The notes: generated by a model not told the origin, from the sequence alone. 34,950 nt of DNA from Halieaceae bacterium (GCA_030066555.1 JASJBK010000029.1:1-34950), one strand, 5' to 3'. Shown: positions 10,254 to 19,969, numbered from the stretch's first letter. Numbers and translations are program-made.

Positions 10254-11639
10254 TTAATTTGTGACTGTTGAACTTTCAAGATTGCCGGCTGACGACCCCG
10301 CTCGCCTGCGTATTTCCGCCGCCACCAGCCACAATCGATCCTGTCCCCAGACCGCGAGGTCCGGTTCACCGGCGGGTCCGGACAGCCGGTAGGACGGCAC
10401 GCCCCACAGGCCCATGCCCTCCACCATTTCATCCTGGAATTTCTCGACCGGTTCTTTCCAGTCATCGCTGCCCATCCGCTTGCAGGCCTCGCTCCAGTCA
10501 AGACCGACTTCTTCCACGGCTCTCTTCATGTTCGCGTTCTTGTGAAGCCCCCTGCCCTCCGCCCAGGCATGCCGCAAGAGCGTACTCAGAAGTTCACGAT
10601 CCTTGCCCAGGGAAGCGGCCCAGGGTAGCAGTGAATAGGCTTGCCTGGTGGGCGTGCCGATCGGCGAGACATGATGCCCAAACGGGACCCCGAAGAAATC
10701 CGCCTCGCGCTTGGTATCAAACAGGATATAACGCGCCTTGTCCGGGGTGGCGGGAACGCCCCGCATGATCATTGGCAGGACGGGTTTGTGATGGAGATTG
10801 ATCTTGCAGGCGTCGGCAAGCGCAATAGTCCTGTCGTAGATGATCGAGGTGTACGGACTGTTGAGAGACGGGAAAAAGTGCAGATCAAGTCCGCTGGCAT
10901 CGACACCTGCCAGGTCGATGGATGGCCGCGGCGCGATGTACGGATCCTCGGGCGCTCTGCAGGCGCCCAGGTCCCGCAACCGCTGCTCCAGGTGGAACAG
11001 TCTGTCGACACCCCAGTACCACTCGCCGCCATAGTAGAACATGGCACCTGAGTAATGCCCCAGCTCTGCCAGCCGGGCCGAGCCCCTGTCGAGCGCCTGC
11101 TTGGCCTCAGCCTCCGATGACCGGGCACGTGTGACAGTCTCACCGCGCCACAGGCCCGTGCTGATGCTGTCGATCTCGGCAACGAAGCGTTTGGCGTCCA
11201 GACCAGCCAGTGCCCGTGTGGCAGCCTGTTGAAGTTCAGGATCGGGAACCACGTCAGTATTGGCAGGGAAGCTCATGCCAAGGTGCGGTGCCACCAGCCC
11301 GGCATCACGGCGCGCCCAGACGGCCAGCTTCTCCAGCTCCGGTTGGTTCTTGCCGCCCGACGCGCGAATCAGGTGCGGGATGATCGTTACATCGTAGCGC
11401 TCCGCAAAGCGGGCGAGGACCTGCGCTGTCAGGTGGGAGTACGGATCATCAGGCTGGTGAAAGTACTCAACCTCATGGCGCCGGTTTTCGGCCAGCCGCT
11501 TCTTCTCGAAGTTGGCCCTTTTCTTCTCAATCTGCTCGGTGTTGGCGATGCGACCCAGATACCTGGCCATAAGAAACCGCACAATGCGCGGCGGATCGAC
11601 CATGCTCGGCGGGTTGGGATTATTGTCAGGCTCGAGCAT
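10254..11639 (-). CDS. DsbA-family / 2-hydroxychromene-2-carboxylate isomerase-like protein, apparently two thioredoxin-fold domains in tandem
   Basis: 461 aa; EYFHQPDDPYSHLTAQVLARFAERYDVTIIPHLI and, later, LHFFPSLNSPYTSIIYDRTIALADACKINLHHKPVLPMI ... FQDEMVEGMGLWGVPSYRL. Confidence 0.72.
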   Translation of the reverse strand: MLEPDNNPNPPSMVDPPRIVRFLMARYLGRIANTEQIEKKRANFEKKRLAENRRHEVEYFHQPDDPYSHLTAQVLARFAERYDVTIIPHLIRASGGKNQPELEKLAVWARRDAGLVAPHLGMSFPANTDVVPDPELQQAATRALAGLDAKRFVAEIDSISTGLWRGETVTRARSSEAEAKQALDRGSARLAELGHYSGAMFYYGGEWYWGVDRLFHLEQRLRDLGACRAPEDPYIAPRPSIDLAGVDASGLDLHFFPSLNSPYTSIIYDRTIALADACKINLHHKPVLPMIMRGVPATPDKARYILFDTKREADFFGVPFGHHVSPIGTPTRQAYSLLPWAASLGKDRELLSTLLRHAWAEGRGLHKNANMKRAVEEVGLDWSEACKRMGSDDWKEPVEKFQDEMVEGMGLWGVPSYRLSGPAGEPDLAVWGQDRLWLVAAEIRRRAGSSAGNLESSTVTN

Positions 11640-11742
11640 GCGATGACCCTCCTGGAAACACGCCGCACACTACTAGTCAGGCCCTCGTCACTCAAGCCCT
11701 GCAGGTGCCGCAAACCGGCCACCGGGCCTCGCGCCGGCCGGT

Positions 11743-11761
11743 ATATAGACATTGTCAATAT
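11743..11761. promoter_or_regulatory. Candidate TetR-type operator (imperfect palindrome) upstream of the acyl-CoA dehydrogenase pair
   Basis: ATATAGAC-ATT-GTCAATAT, 8-bp arms with one mismatch; 16/18 identity between 11746-11763 and 14962-14979 upstream of the local TetR gene. Confidence 0.5.
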
Positions 11762-11841
11762 TTATAGTACCCTAGGTCGATCTGGTGATATGTCAATGGC
11801 GGCAGGGCCGCTGAACACTTTTGAGAGGGATGAATACAGGC

Positions 11842-12957
11842 ATGACCGCTCAAGCAGAACCACGCCTATTTGACCTGGGCCGCAGCGAAGACCAGCGGAT
11901 GAACCAGGACACCATGGAGCGCTTCGCCGCCAACGAAATACGCGCGGTGGCCAAGGAGGCCGACGAGGCCGGCGCCACTCCCGAAGGCTTCTACGACAAG
12001 ACCGCAGAGCTGGGCCTGTCACTGCTTCCCATTCCCGAGGCGCTAGGCGGCGCCGGCATGGCGCGCTCCCCGGTTTCCAATGCATTGAACGCCGAGGATC
12101 TTGCCTGGGGTGACCTGGGCCTGACCCTGGGCGCCATCTCACCACAGGCTTTCGTGAATACCCTGCTGGACCAGGGATCGGATGCCCAGCGGGAGAAGTA
12201 CCTGCCGCGTTTTTGCGAGGGCACCTTCTACGCGGCCACCACCGCGCTAATGGAGCCCCGCGCCACCTTCGACCCGACCGTGCCCCAGTGTACGGCGACT
12301 TCCGTTGATAGCGGCTACACCCTTAATGGCAGCAAATGCATGGTGCCGCTGGGCGAAAGCGCCGAGCTGGTGCTGGTAATTGCGCAACTGGACAACCAGG
12401 GGCCTGCCGCCTTCATCGTGGAGGGCACGCCCAAGGGAATGACCCGCACGCGCGAGGAGCATATGGGCTTGCGCACGCTGGAACTCGCTGGGCTCACTTT
12501 CGAGAATGTCGAGCTGCCCGGCGATGCCCTGCTCGGTGACGGCAGCTTCGAGCTGCAGCGCTTCGTGGACCTGTCGCGCATCGGCCTGTGCGCGCTTGCG
12601 GTGGGTTGCTGCCAGGGCGTGCTGGATTACGTGATGGATTACGTGAACGAGCGGGTTGCCTTTGGCGAACCCATCAGCAACCGCCAGGCGGTGGCGTTCA
12701 TGGTGGCGGACATGGCAATTGAACTGGAAGCCATGCGCCTGATGACCTGGCGCGCTGCATCCCGCGCTGAGCAAGGCCTGGATTTCCAGGAGCAGGCCTA
12801 CCTGGCCAAGGTCGCCTGCGCGGAACATGCCATGAAAATCGGCACCGACGGTGTGCAATTGCTGGGTGGCCACGGCTTCTGCCGCGAGCATCCCGTGGAA
12901 ATCTGGTACCGCAACCTGCGGGCAATTGCGATTTTGGACGGCGTGGCGAGCGTATAG
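11842..12957 (+). CDS. Acyl-CoA dehydrogenase family protein
   Basis: GLSLLPIPEALGGAGMARSPVSNALNAEDLAWGDLG ... GTDGVQLLGGHGFCREHPVEIWYRNLRAIAILDG; start could also be ATG 11830. Confidence 0.88.
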   Translation: MTAQAEPRLFDLGRSEDQRMNQDTMERFAANEIRAVAKEADEAGATPEGFYDKTAELGLSLLPIPEALGGAGMARSPVSNALNAEDLAWGDLGLTLGAISPQAFVNTLLDQGSDAQREKYLPRFCEGTFYAATTALMEPRATFDPTVPQCTATSVDSGYTLNGSKCMVPLGESAELVLVIAQLDNQGPAAFIVEGTPKGMTRTREEHMGLRTLELAGLTFENVELPGDALLGDGSFELQRFVDLSRIGLCALAVGCCQGVLDYVMDYVNERVAFGEPISNRQAVAFMVADMAIELEAMRLMTWRAASRAEQGLDFQEQAYLAKVACAEHAMKIGTDGVQLLGGHGFCREHPVEIWYRNLRAIAILDGVASV

Positions 12958-13010
12958 GGGAACCCCTTGAGTCAATTGTTCAGGGGCATTCTTTAGAGGA
13001 ACAAAAAAAG

Positions 13011-14210
13011 ATGATCCAGCTGGAAATTTCCGACAAGCACCAGGAAACCTACAACAACGCCCGCATGCTGGCAGAGCACATGATGCGCCCCTACTCGCGC
13101 AAGTACGACAAGGCGGAGCACACCTATCCCAAGGAAATGGAAGAGGTGGGCAAAATGCTGGCCGGCGCCCGCAGCGGCAGCGGTGGCAGCAAGCCTGACA
13201 GTGACCCTGCTGCCGTGAAGAACGGCGGGAACATGGGTGCGGTGGTCGGCATGCAGGCGCTGGCCTGGGGTGACCTCGGCCTGTTCCTGGCCATCCCTGG
13301 TAGCGGCCTGGGCAATGCCGCAATCAGTGCGGTGGGTACACCGGAACAGCGCGAAAAATACGCGAACTCCTATGCCGCTATGTGTATCACCGAGCCCGGC
13401 ACCGGTTCGGATTCCGCCAATATCAGCACCACCGCCGTGCGCGATGGCGACGAGTGGGTGATCAACGGCGAGAAGATCTACGTCACCGACGGTGAGCGCT
13501 CCGACACCCTGGTGGTGTGGGCCACTCTCGACAAATCCCTGGGCAAGGCCGCCATCAAGTCCTTCATCGTGGAAAAGGGCACGCCCGGCTGTGAGGTCAC
13601 CCGCCTTGAGCACAAGATGGGCATCCGTGCGTCTGACACCGCGGCGATCAGCTTCAATGACTGCCGCATCCCGCTGGAGAACATCCTCGGCAGCGCTGAG
13701 ATCGCCACCGACGATGCCGGACGCAAGAAGGCCTTTGGCGGTGTGATGCAAACCTTCGACAACACCCGCCCGCCGGTGGCCGCTATGGCGGTGGGTATCG
13801 CCCGCGCTGCATTGGACATGACCCGGGAACTTCTCGTGGAGGAAGGCATCGAGCTGGACTTTGGCCGCAAGCCCAGCAATGTTTCTGCCATAGAAGCCGA
13901 GCTCTACAAGATGGAATCAGAGTTCGAGGGTGCCCGACTGCTGGCCCTGAAAGCCGCCTGGATGGCGGACAATGGCCAGCCCAATTCCAAGGAAGCCTCC
14001 ATGTGCAAGGCCAAGGCCGGCCGCATGGGCAACTATGTCACGCTGCGCTGCGTGGAGCTGTGCCAGAGCCTTGGCTACAGCGAGCAACGCCTGCTGGAGA
14101 AATTCGCCCGGGATTCCAAGATCGTCGATATCTTCGAGGGCACCCAGCAAATCCAGCAACTGATCGTGGCACGCCAGGTGCTCGGGAAGTCATCCAGCGA
14201 GCTGAAGTAA
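13011..14210 (+). CDS. Acyl-CoA dehydrogenase family protein
   Basis: 399 aa; MCITEPGTGSDSANISTTAVRDGDEWVINGEKIYVTDGERSD ... KIVDIFEGTQQIQQLIVARQVLGK. Confidence 0.93.
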   Translation: MIQLEISDKHQETYNNARMLAEHMMRPYSRKYDKAEHTYPKEMEEVGKMLAGARSGSGGSKPDSDPAAVKNGGNMGAVVGMQALAWGDLGLFLAIPGSGLGNAAISAVGTPEQREKYANSYAAMCITEPGTGSDSANISTTAVRDGDEWVINGEKIYVTDGERSDTLVVWATLDKSLGKAAIKSFIVEKGTPGCEVTRLEHKMGIRASDTAAISFNDCRIPLENILGSAEIATDDAGRKKAFGGVMQTFDNTRPPVAAMAVGIARAALDMTRELLVEEGIELDFGRKPSNVSAIEAELYKMESEFEGARLLALKAAWMADNGQPNSKEASMCKAKAGRMGNYVTLRCVELCQSLGYSEQRLLEKFARDSKIVDIFEGTQQIQQLIVARQVLGKSSSELK

Positions 14211-14238
14211 CCGTTAGCTCGCCACCGCCGCCATCAGC

Positions 14239-14868
14239 CTATGCGGCGGGATCCAGCTGCTGCCAGAGCATGTCTGCTGCCCCTGCACAGAGCTTCTGGA
14301 CGGAGGCAGATTTGGTATAAACGCCATCGAGCAACAGGCGGCTGATGCCGTGCAGGGTGCCCCAGTAGAGTTGGGCAAACTGAACAACGTCCACATCCTG
14401 GCGGATCTGCTTCTGTTGTTGTCGTTGCTTGAGCCGTTCGACAAAGTCACGAAGCGTGCTCCTGGCAGTATCAGAAAGGGACTGGGTGTGTTCCTCAGAC
14501 TGCCATGAGCTGCGGCCATACATCAGGTCGTAGTACTCAGGATTGTCGCGAGCGAAAGATATATAGGCCGATACATAGGCGCGCATCATCGATCGTCCGT
14601 CGCGATAGTTATTGCTCTTTTCCACCTTGTCCATCTCGTGGCTGAAGCGCCTGAAGCCTTCCTCCGCGACGGCACAGAGCAGGCCTTCCTTCTTTTTGTA
14701 GTGGTTGTACGGAGCGGTTCGGGAAACGCCGAGATTGGTGGCCAGGCGGCGCAGAGAAAGAGCCTCTTCGCCCTCTTCGCGGAGGATACGCGCGGTCTCA
14801 TCCAGCAGTGCCTGCTTCAGGTCACCATGGTGGTACGTTCTGTTGAGTTTCTTGTCGGCCTCGTGCAC
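14239..14868 (-). CDS. TetR/AcrR family transcriptional regulator
   Basis: YHHGDLKQALLDETARILREEGEEALSLRRLATNLGVSRTAPYNHYKKKEGLLCAVAEEGF HTH domain. Confidence 0.92.
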   Translation of the reverse strand: MHEADKKLNRTYHHGDLKQALLDETARILREEGEEALSLRRLATNLGVSRTAPYNHYKKKEGLLCAVAEEGFRRFSHEMDKVEKSNNYRDGRSMMRAYVSAYISFARDNPEYYDLMYGRSSWQSEEHTQSLSDTARSTLRDFVERLKQRQQQKQIRQDVDVVQFAQLYWGTLHGISRLLLDGVYTKSASVQKLCAGAADMLWQQLDPAA

Positions 14869-14958
14869 AGCTCAGTCTCCCAACACCGTTCCGAGCCCAG
14901 GGACTGCACCAGGCAACTCGCACTGACTCGGGTATCTTCTGTGGCCAGTCTAACTTTT

Positions 14959-14977
14959 ATGTAGACGTCGTCAATAT
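14959..14977. promoter_or_regulatory. Candidate TetR operator in front of the TetR gene
   Basis: ATGTAGAC-GTC-GTCAATAT, two-mismatch inverted repeat; matches the motif at 11743-11761. Confidence 0.5.
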
Positions 14978-15064
14978 TTGGGCAGCGGGATGACACTCGA
15001 GGTGACTATCCGAGGGCGCCACGGGAAAATATCGATTGACGACCTATGTGGGAATCGACGGTAT

Positions 15065-15832
15065 TCAGGGTTGCGGTGCGTCGAAGACCTGCTGCATGGC
15101 GGCCAGCACCACAGACGGATCGGAGCGACGCTGGTAATCCTCTGAAACATCCATCCACAGTACCTTGCCATCTGCATCGATCAGCAACGTGGTTGGTACC
15201 GGTAAGGCCTCGGTGTCATCCCCCGGCGGCGCCGAGTGGTAGGCGGTATTGCGCAAGCCGAACTTGTCGGTGACGGCCAGCTGTCGGTCCGACAACATGC
15301 GCGCCTGCAAGCCGTGGAGGTGGCGTTCTTCTGCGATTTCCTCAGGCAGGTCGGTACTCACAGTCACGACCTGCACCCCACGCCGATCGAACTCAGCGCG
15401 CAATTCTTCCAGCCGGCGCAACTCGCCGACACAGTAGGGTCACCAGTGTGCCCGGAAGAACTTGATGAGAGCGAGATGGCCATGAAGGCTGTCAGAGTCA
15501 AAGGTCTCGCCATTGCCATCGACAGCGGTGAAATGCGGGATAGTGTCGCCAACCTTGATCGCCCCACCCTCTTCCAGAACCTGCGGACTGATGTAAATGG
15601 TGAGCGGCAAAAACAGGCCGATGAGTATGCCTACAACAGGCGGCAAACCACCCAGCAAGCTGGTCCCCTTGATGTACGCGGCGAAACCCAGAGCGGAAGC
15701 GGCGAGAAACGCGACGACAAAGGGCGTACGGTCATCGGGAAGACTGACCTGGTGAACCAGGTAGAACCACAACACGGCGGTGCCCAGTGCAAGGACGAGC
15801 GAAGCAATGCCAAGTTTGGTTCCTGTCTTCAT
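15065..15832 (-). CDS. Membrane-anchored peroxiredoxin/thioredoxin-like selenoprotein (AhpC/TSA-type redoxin); UGA at 15440-15442 read as Sec131 in a U-P-Y-C motif
   Basis: ORFs 15440-15832 and 15065-15421 are in the same frame, separated by one TGA: ...HLALIKFFRAHW-U-PYCVGELRRLEELRAEFDRRGVQVVTVSTDLPEE...; continuous Trx-fold homology across the TGA; three N-terminal hydrophobic segments; selA/selB/selC present. Confidence 0.9.
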
Positions 15833-15939
15833 CCTCTGGATTGAATCACAGAAGGTCCGACGTCTTCCAGCGCCAGCAACGGTAGTCGGCGATGCCCGCC
15901 CCTGTGATGGCGGCTATCACCGGGAGTACACTTACTCCT

Positions 15940-17841
15940 ATGGACAAGCACATTACCCGCCGCGACTTTCTTGACGGCATCGCAATCGGAGCCGGTCTCG
16001 GGCTACTTTCCCCGTCCGCGCTACTGGCTCAGGCAACCGGCACTGCTACCGTCCCGGAAACGTCTGCTGCCTATTACCCGCCAACGATGACCGGCTTGCG
16101 CGGCAGCCACGAAGGATCGTTTGAAGTCGCCCACGCGCTGGCCTGGCGGGGGGAAAAGCCTTCGAGCTATCGGCCACTTGACCAGCACTATGACCTGGTG
16201 GTGGTCGGCGCGGGCATGAGCGGCCTGGCGGCGGCGCTGTTTTATCGCCAGAAGATGGGTGACGGGGCAAGCATCCTGTTGCTGGACAACCACGACGACT
16301 TTGGCGGGCACGCCAAGCGCAATGAGTTCCACCACGGCGGACGCATGGTGCTGAGCCTGGGCGGCGCCCAGAACCTCGAAGACCCGGCAAGCTACAGCGA
16401 CGAGGCCAAAGGCCTGCTGGCAGCAATTGGTGTGGACGACAATTTCCTCGACGAAATGGCGGCCAACACACCTGACGACTTCGTACTCGGCGGCAACCTC
16501 GGCGCCACCAGCGCGATCTCGCTGCCCGTCGCAGGCAAGCATGTCACCGTGACCGGTCCGTGGATGCGTTACCTGATGGGAGAAGAAGGCTATGAAGCCG
16601 CGGTGAAGCAGCTTCCCATACCGCCCACACAACAGGACAAACTCATCTCCCTGATTGGAGGCGACCGCGATTACCTCGACGACCTGTCTCTCTCCGAGAC
16701 ATACAGCTATATCAACTCTGTCAGCTACAACCAGTTCGTGACAGAGCGAGTGGGGCTGTCAGCGGATACTATCGCCATACTCGACGCGCGTATGCTGATC
16801 TACTACGGGTTTACCGGCTGGAACCTGAGCGTCATGGAGGCACTTGCCAGTGGTTCCCCCGGCTTTCGTGCAATCGGCTGGGTGGGCAAGATGGTCGGCT
16901 CGGCGGGCCTGGCAATGTTCGATTCCCTGGTCGATCTGCGTATGTTCCCTGACGGCAACGCCTCGATTGCCAGACTGCTGGTACACAAACTGATCCCTAC
17001 GGTGGCCAGCGACATGCAGGGCGCCGCGGATGTTGCCACGGCGCGGTTTCGATATGAGGCATTGGACCGGGAAGGCCAGGACACCCGACTCAGGCTCAAC
17101 AGCACCGTGGTCGGGGTGCGGGAGAATGACGCCCAGCAAGTCGAAATCGACTATGTCACCCACGGCGAAGCACTGCGCGTCACGGCCGATCACTGCATAC
17201 TCGCCTGCTACAACGGGCTTATCCCCCACCTGTGCCCGCAGTTACCGGAGCCACAGAAAGAAGCCTTGCGCTATGGAGTGAAAGTACCCTTCGTCTACGC
17301 CAACGTGCTGTTACGTGACGGCCAGGCCTTTTCAAAACTCGGGGCAACGCTGGTGCAATGCCCGTCTGATCATTTCCTGTGGGTAAGCTCGGCGCCCACC
17401 ATGACTGTCTCTGGGTACAAACCACCTCGCAGTCCCGCGGACCCGATGGCCGTATTCATGCTGGCCGCACCCACCCCTGCACCTGCAGGGGACGAAACCC
17501 TCCGCGACCTCTTGCGCGCCGGCCGCTATAAAGTTTACGCCACGCCGTTTTCCACCTACGAAAGCCAGATTCGTGAGCAACTTCAGGCGCTACTGGGTGA
17601 ACATGGTTTCAACCACGAAAATGATATAGAAGCGATCACGGTCAATCGAATACCCCACGGCTATGCCTATGAGTACATGTCCCTCGAGGATCCGGAGTGG
17701 CCCGAAGGGCAGGCACCCAACGAAATAGGTCGGGCACAGTTCGGCCGTATTTCAATCGCCAACTCGGATGCCGAGGCGCGCGCCTACATGGACGCCGCCT
17801 TCGATGCCGCCTGGCGCGCCGTCAACGAACAGACATCCTGA
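15940..17841 (+). CDS. Tat-exported FAD-dependent oxidoreductase (flavin amine oxidase / spermidine dehydrogenase-like)
   Basis: MDKHITRRDFLDGIAIGAGLGLL twin-Arg signal; YDLVVVGAGMSGLAAALFYRQ dinucleotide-binding motif; LLLDNHDDFGGHAKRNEF. Confidence 0.82.
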   Translation: MDKHITRRDFLDGIAIGAGLGLLSPSALLAQATGTATVPETSAAYYPPTMTGLRGSHEGSFEVAHALAWRGEKPSSYRPLDQHYDLVVVGAGMSGLAAALFYRQKMGDGASILLLDNHDDFGGHAKRNEFHHGGRMVLSLGGAQNLEDPASYSDEAKGLLAAIGVDDNFLDEMAANTPDDFVLGGNLGATSAISLPVAGKHVTVTGPWMRYLMGEEGYEAAVKQLPIPPTQQDKLISLIGGDRDYLDDLSLSETYSYINSVSYNQFVTERVGLSADTIAILDARMLIYYGFTGWNLSVMEALASGSPGFRAIGWVGKMVGSAGLAMFDSLVDLRMFPDGNASIARLLVHKLIPTVASDMQGAADVATARFRYEALDREGQDTRLRLNSTVVGVRENDAQQVEIDYVTHGEALRVTADHCILACYNGLIPHLCPQLPEPQKEALRYGVKVPFVYANVLLRDGQAFSKLGATLVQCPSDHFLWVSSAPTMTVSGYKPPRSPADPMAVFMLAAPTPAPAGDETLRDLLRAGRYKVYATPFSTYESQIREQLQALLGEHGFNHENDIEAITVNRIPHGYAYEYMSLEDPEWPEGQAPNEIGRAQFGRISIANSDAEARAYMDAAFDAAWRAVNEQTS

Positions 17842-17869
17842 TCGCACCACCAGGTACAGGGACCAGTAC

Positions 17870-19210
17870 ATGGACACCAGTTGGATATCACTGATACCCG
17901 CCGCCGTCGCCGTCACCACCGCCATCATCAGCCGACGGCCGGTGGAGTCACTGCTGGCAGGCGTATTCGCAGGCCTGCTGATTATTGGCCCCACCTCTTC
18001 GCCGGCCAATTTCTCGGCCATCCTCCTCGAGGTGATGATGGACGAAACCATCGCCTGGGTAATCATCGTCTGCGGACTGATGGGCAGCTTGATCGCTCTG
18101 TTGATGCGGGTCGGTGCGGCGAATGCCTTCAGTCGCGCTCTCGCCGCCAGGGCCAAGGACAGTCGCGCCGCACTGCTTCACACCTGGTTCCTGGGCCTGC
18201 TGATTTTCATTGATGACTACCTCAATGCCCTCGCCGTTGGCGCTGCCATGCGCAAGGTGACCGACAGGTTTGGTGTTTCCCGCGAGAAGCTCGCCTACGT
18301 GGTGGATTCCACGGCGGCACCGATCTGCGTGCTGGTGCCGGTGTCGACCTGGGCCGTGTTCTTTGCCGGTGTGCTGGAGGCCTCCGGCGCCGCCGCGCCG
18401 GGTCAAGGCATGGCGCTGTATGTCAGCGGCATTCCCTACATGCTCTACCCCTGGATCGCCGCCCTGCTGGTACCCCTGGTGGCGATGGGCAGAATACCTG
18501 ACATCGGCGCGATGAAGGCAGCCGAACTCGCGGCGCACCAGGACAAGCCGGTGGCAGCCCAGGAATTCAACGTGGAGGAAGCTGGCGATACGTCGCGGGT
18601 GCAGATCTATCACTTCCTGGTGCCGATCATTGCCCTGCTGGGCTTCAGTATCTGGTACGACCTCGACGTGCAGCTTGGTGTCATCATGGCAATCGTGGTG
18701 ACGATCCTGCTGTATGGCACCCAGCAACTGCTGGCCTGGACCGAGATGTTTGACGCGGTGATCGAGGGCATCAAGATTATGGTGCCGGCACTGACCATTG
18801 TTGTGGTGGCATTCATGTTCAAGGAAGTGAACGACCAACTGGGGCTCGCATCCTATGTCATCGAGAACGTCACACCGTATATGACCCCCACCACGCTACC
18901 GCTGGTGGTGTTCACCACCATGGCGCTGATTTCGTTCGCGACCGGGTCCAGCTGGGGCGTATTCGCGATCGCCATTCCCATTGTGATGCCGCTGGCTGAA
19001 AGCGTCGGTGTCAGCGCCCCCCTGGCTGTGGGCGCACTGATTTCTGCCAGCGCGTTTGGCAGCCACGCCTGCTTCTACTCGGACGCCACCGTGCTTGCCG
19101 CCCAGGGCAGCGGCTGCGGTGTGATGGAACATGCGCTCACCCAGATTCCCTATGCCCTGATTGCAGCAGTAATGGCAGGGGTGGGGCTGACCTTGCTGGC
19201 CGCCGTCTGA
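17870..19210 (+). CDS. Na+/H+ antiporter NhaC family transporter
   Basis: MDTSWISLIPAAVAVTTAIISRRPVESLLAGVFAGLLI ... FIDDYLNALAVGAAMRKVTD ... STAAPICVLVPVSTWAVFF ... FATGSSWGVFAIAIPIVMPLA; longest ORF begins at 17768. Confidence 0.87.
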   Translation: MDTSWISLIPAAVAVTTAIISRRPVESLLAGVFAGLLIIGPTSSPANFSAILLEVMMDETIAWVIIVCGLMGSLIALLMRVGAANAFSRALAARAKDSRAALLHTWFLGLLIFIDDYLNALAVGAAMRKVTDRFGVSREKLAYVVDSTAAPICVLVPVSTWAVFFAGVLEASGAAAPGQGMALYVSGIPYMLYPWIAALLVPLVAMGRIPDIGAMKAAELAAHQDKPVAAQEFNVEEAGDTSRVQIYHFLVPIIALLGFSIWYDLDVQLGVIMAIVVTILLYGTQQLLAWTEMFDAVIEGIKIMVPALTIVVVAFMFKEVNDQLGLASYVIENVTPYMTPTTLPLVVFTTMALISFATGSSWGVFAIAIPIVMPLAESVGVSAPLAVGALISASAFGSHACFYSDATVLAAQGSGCGVMEHALTQIPYALIAAVMAGVGLTLLAAV

Positions 19211-19231
19211 GGAATTGGGTCGCGTCGCGGG

Positions 19232-19723
19232 TCAGCCCGGCTCCGCCGTCGCCGCCTGTAGCCTCCTCGAAAAGTAGCGCAGGGCCACCAGGTAGCTCGC
19301 TACGCCGGCGGGTAGCGCGATGAGTAATCCCCCGGCCAGCAGCACAAACACCATATCCCAGCCAATAGTGGCGACCAGCGACAGGCTGTCGGTAAAGCCG
19401 GTCTGTTTGATGCTGTCCAACATGCCGCTCACCCTCTCCCAGGTGACCGCATCCTCCACCAGCAGGTTGCCGCAGGTCAGCGCCGCCGAGTACCAGACGA
19501 CAAGCACAAAGGGATTGGCAATCACCGTCCCCACGACGATCGCCGCAACCACGTTTGCCCTGGCCGGAATGGAAACGAGGAATATCAGTACCGACCGAAG
19601 CGGCAATACCGGCATGATCCCCAGGAACACGCCAATGCCACAGCCCAGCGCCAGTGAGTGGGGGGAGCCACTCAGCTTGCGCAGCCGGAGAACTTGATAT
19701 CTCAGGCGCCGGTAGAGGGACAT
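19232..19723 (-). CDS. DUF2062-domain membrane protein
   Basis: 163 aa; SPHSLALGCGIGVFLGIMPVLPLRSVLIFLVSIPARANVVAAIVVGTVIANPF. Confidence 0.78.
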   Translation of the reverse strand: MSLYRRLRYQVLRLRKLSGSPHSLALGCGIGVFLGIMPVLPLRSVLIFLVSIPARANVVAAIVVGTVIANPFVLVVWYSAALTCGNLLVEDAVTWERVSGMLDSIKQTGFTDSLSLVATIGWDMVFVLLAGGLLIALPAGVASYLVALRYFSRRLQAATAEPG

Positions 19724-19768
19724 AAACCTGTTTGAGTCATTCGCAAACGACTAAGGTGGGCAAACAAC

Positions 19769-19969
19769 TCACTCCAGTGTTCTGAGTTGCTCATCTATCT
19801 TGGCAATTTCTTCGAGAGTGACCCTTTCGATTTCCTGCAGGGTTTCACGGTTTTCAAGCTGTATGGCGCGCTCTTCGGAATCGGCATCAAGGCCGCGCCG
19901 ATAATCCGCCCTGATTGCGTCAACACGATCCATCAGCTCTTTGCGTTTCTTGACAAGTTCTTCTTTCAT
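19769..19969 (-). CDS. Small predicted coiled-coil protein
   Basis: 66 aa, charged and helical (MKEELVKKRKELMDRVDAIRADYRRGLDADSEERAIQLENRETLQEIERVTLEEIAKIDEQLRTLE); distinct from random antisense ORFs. Confidence 0.65.
   Translation of the reverse strand: MKEELVKKRKELMDRVDAIRADYRRGLDADSEERAIQLENRETLQEIERVTLEEIAKIDEQLRTLE

Noticed and set aside
14225-14249. CCGCCGC-N11-GCGGCGG hairpin between the convergent acyl-CoA dehydrogenase and TetR genes, as a terminator
   Set aside because: No T-tract on either side and it overlaps the TetR stop codon; too weak to call
15065-15832. Frame-split redoxin gene as a nonsense pseudogene
   Set aside because: The only disruption is one TGA at the catalytic Cys position of a W-x-P-Y-C motif, in a window containing selA, selB and tRNA-Sec; selenocysteine is the simpler explanation
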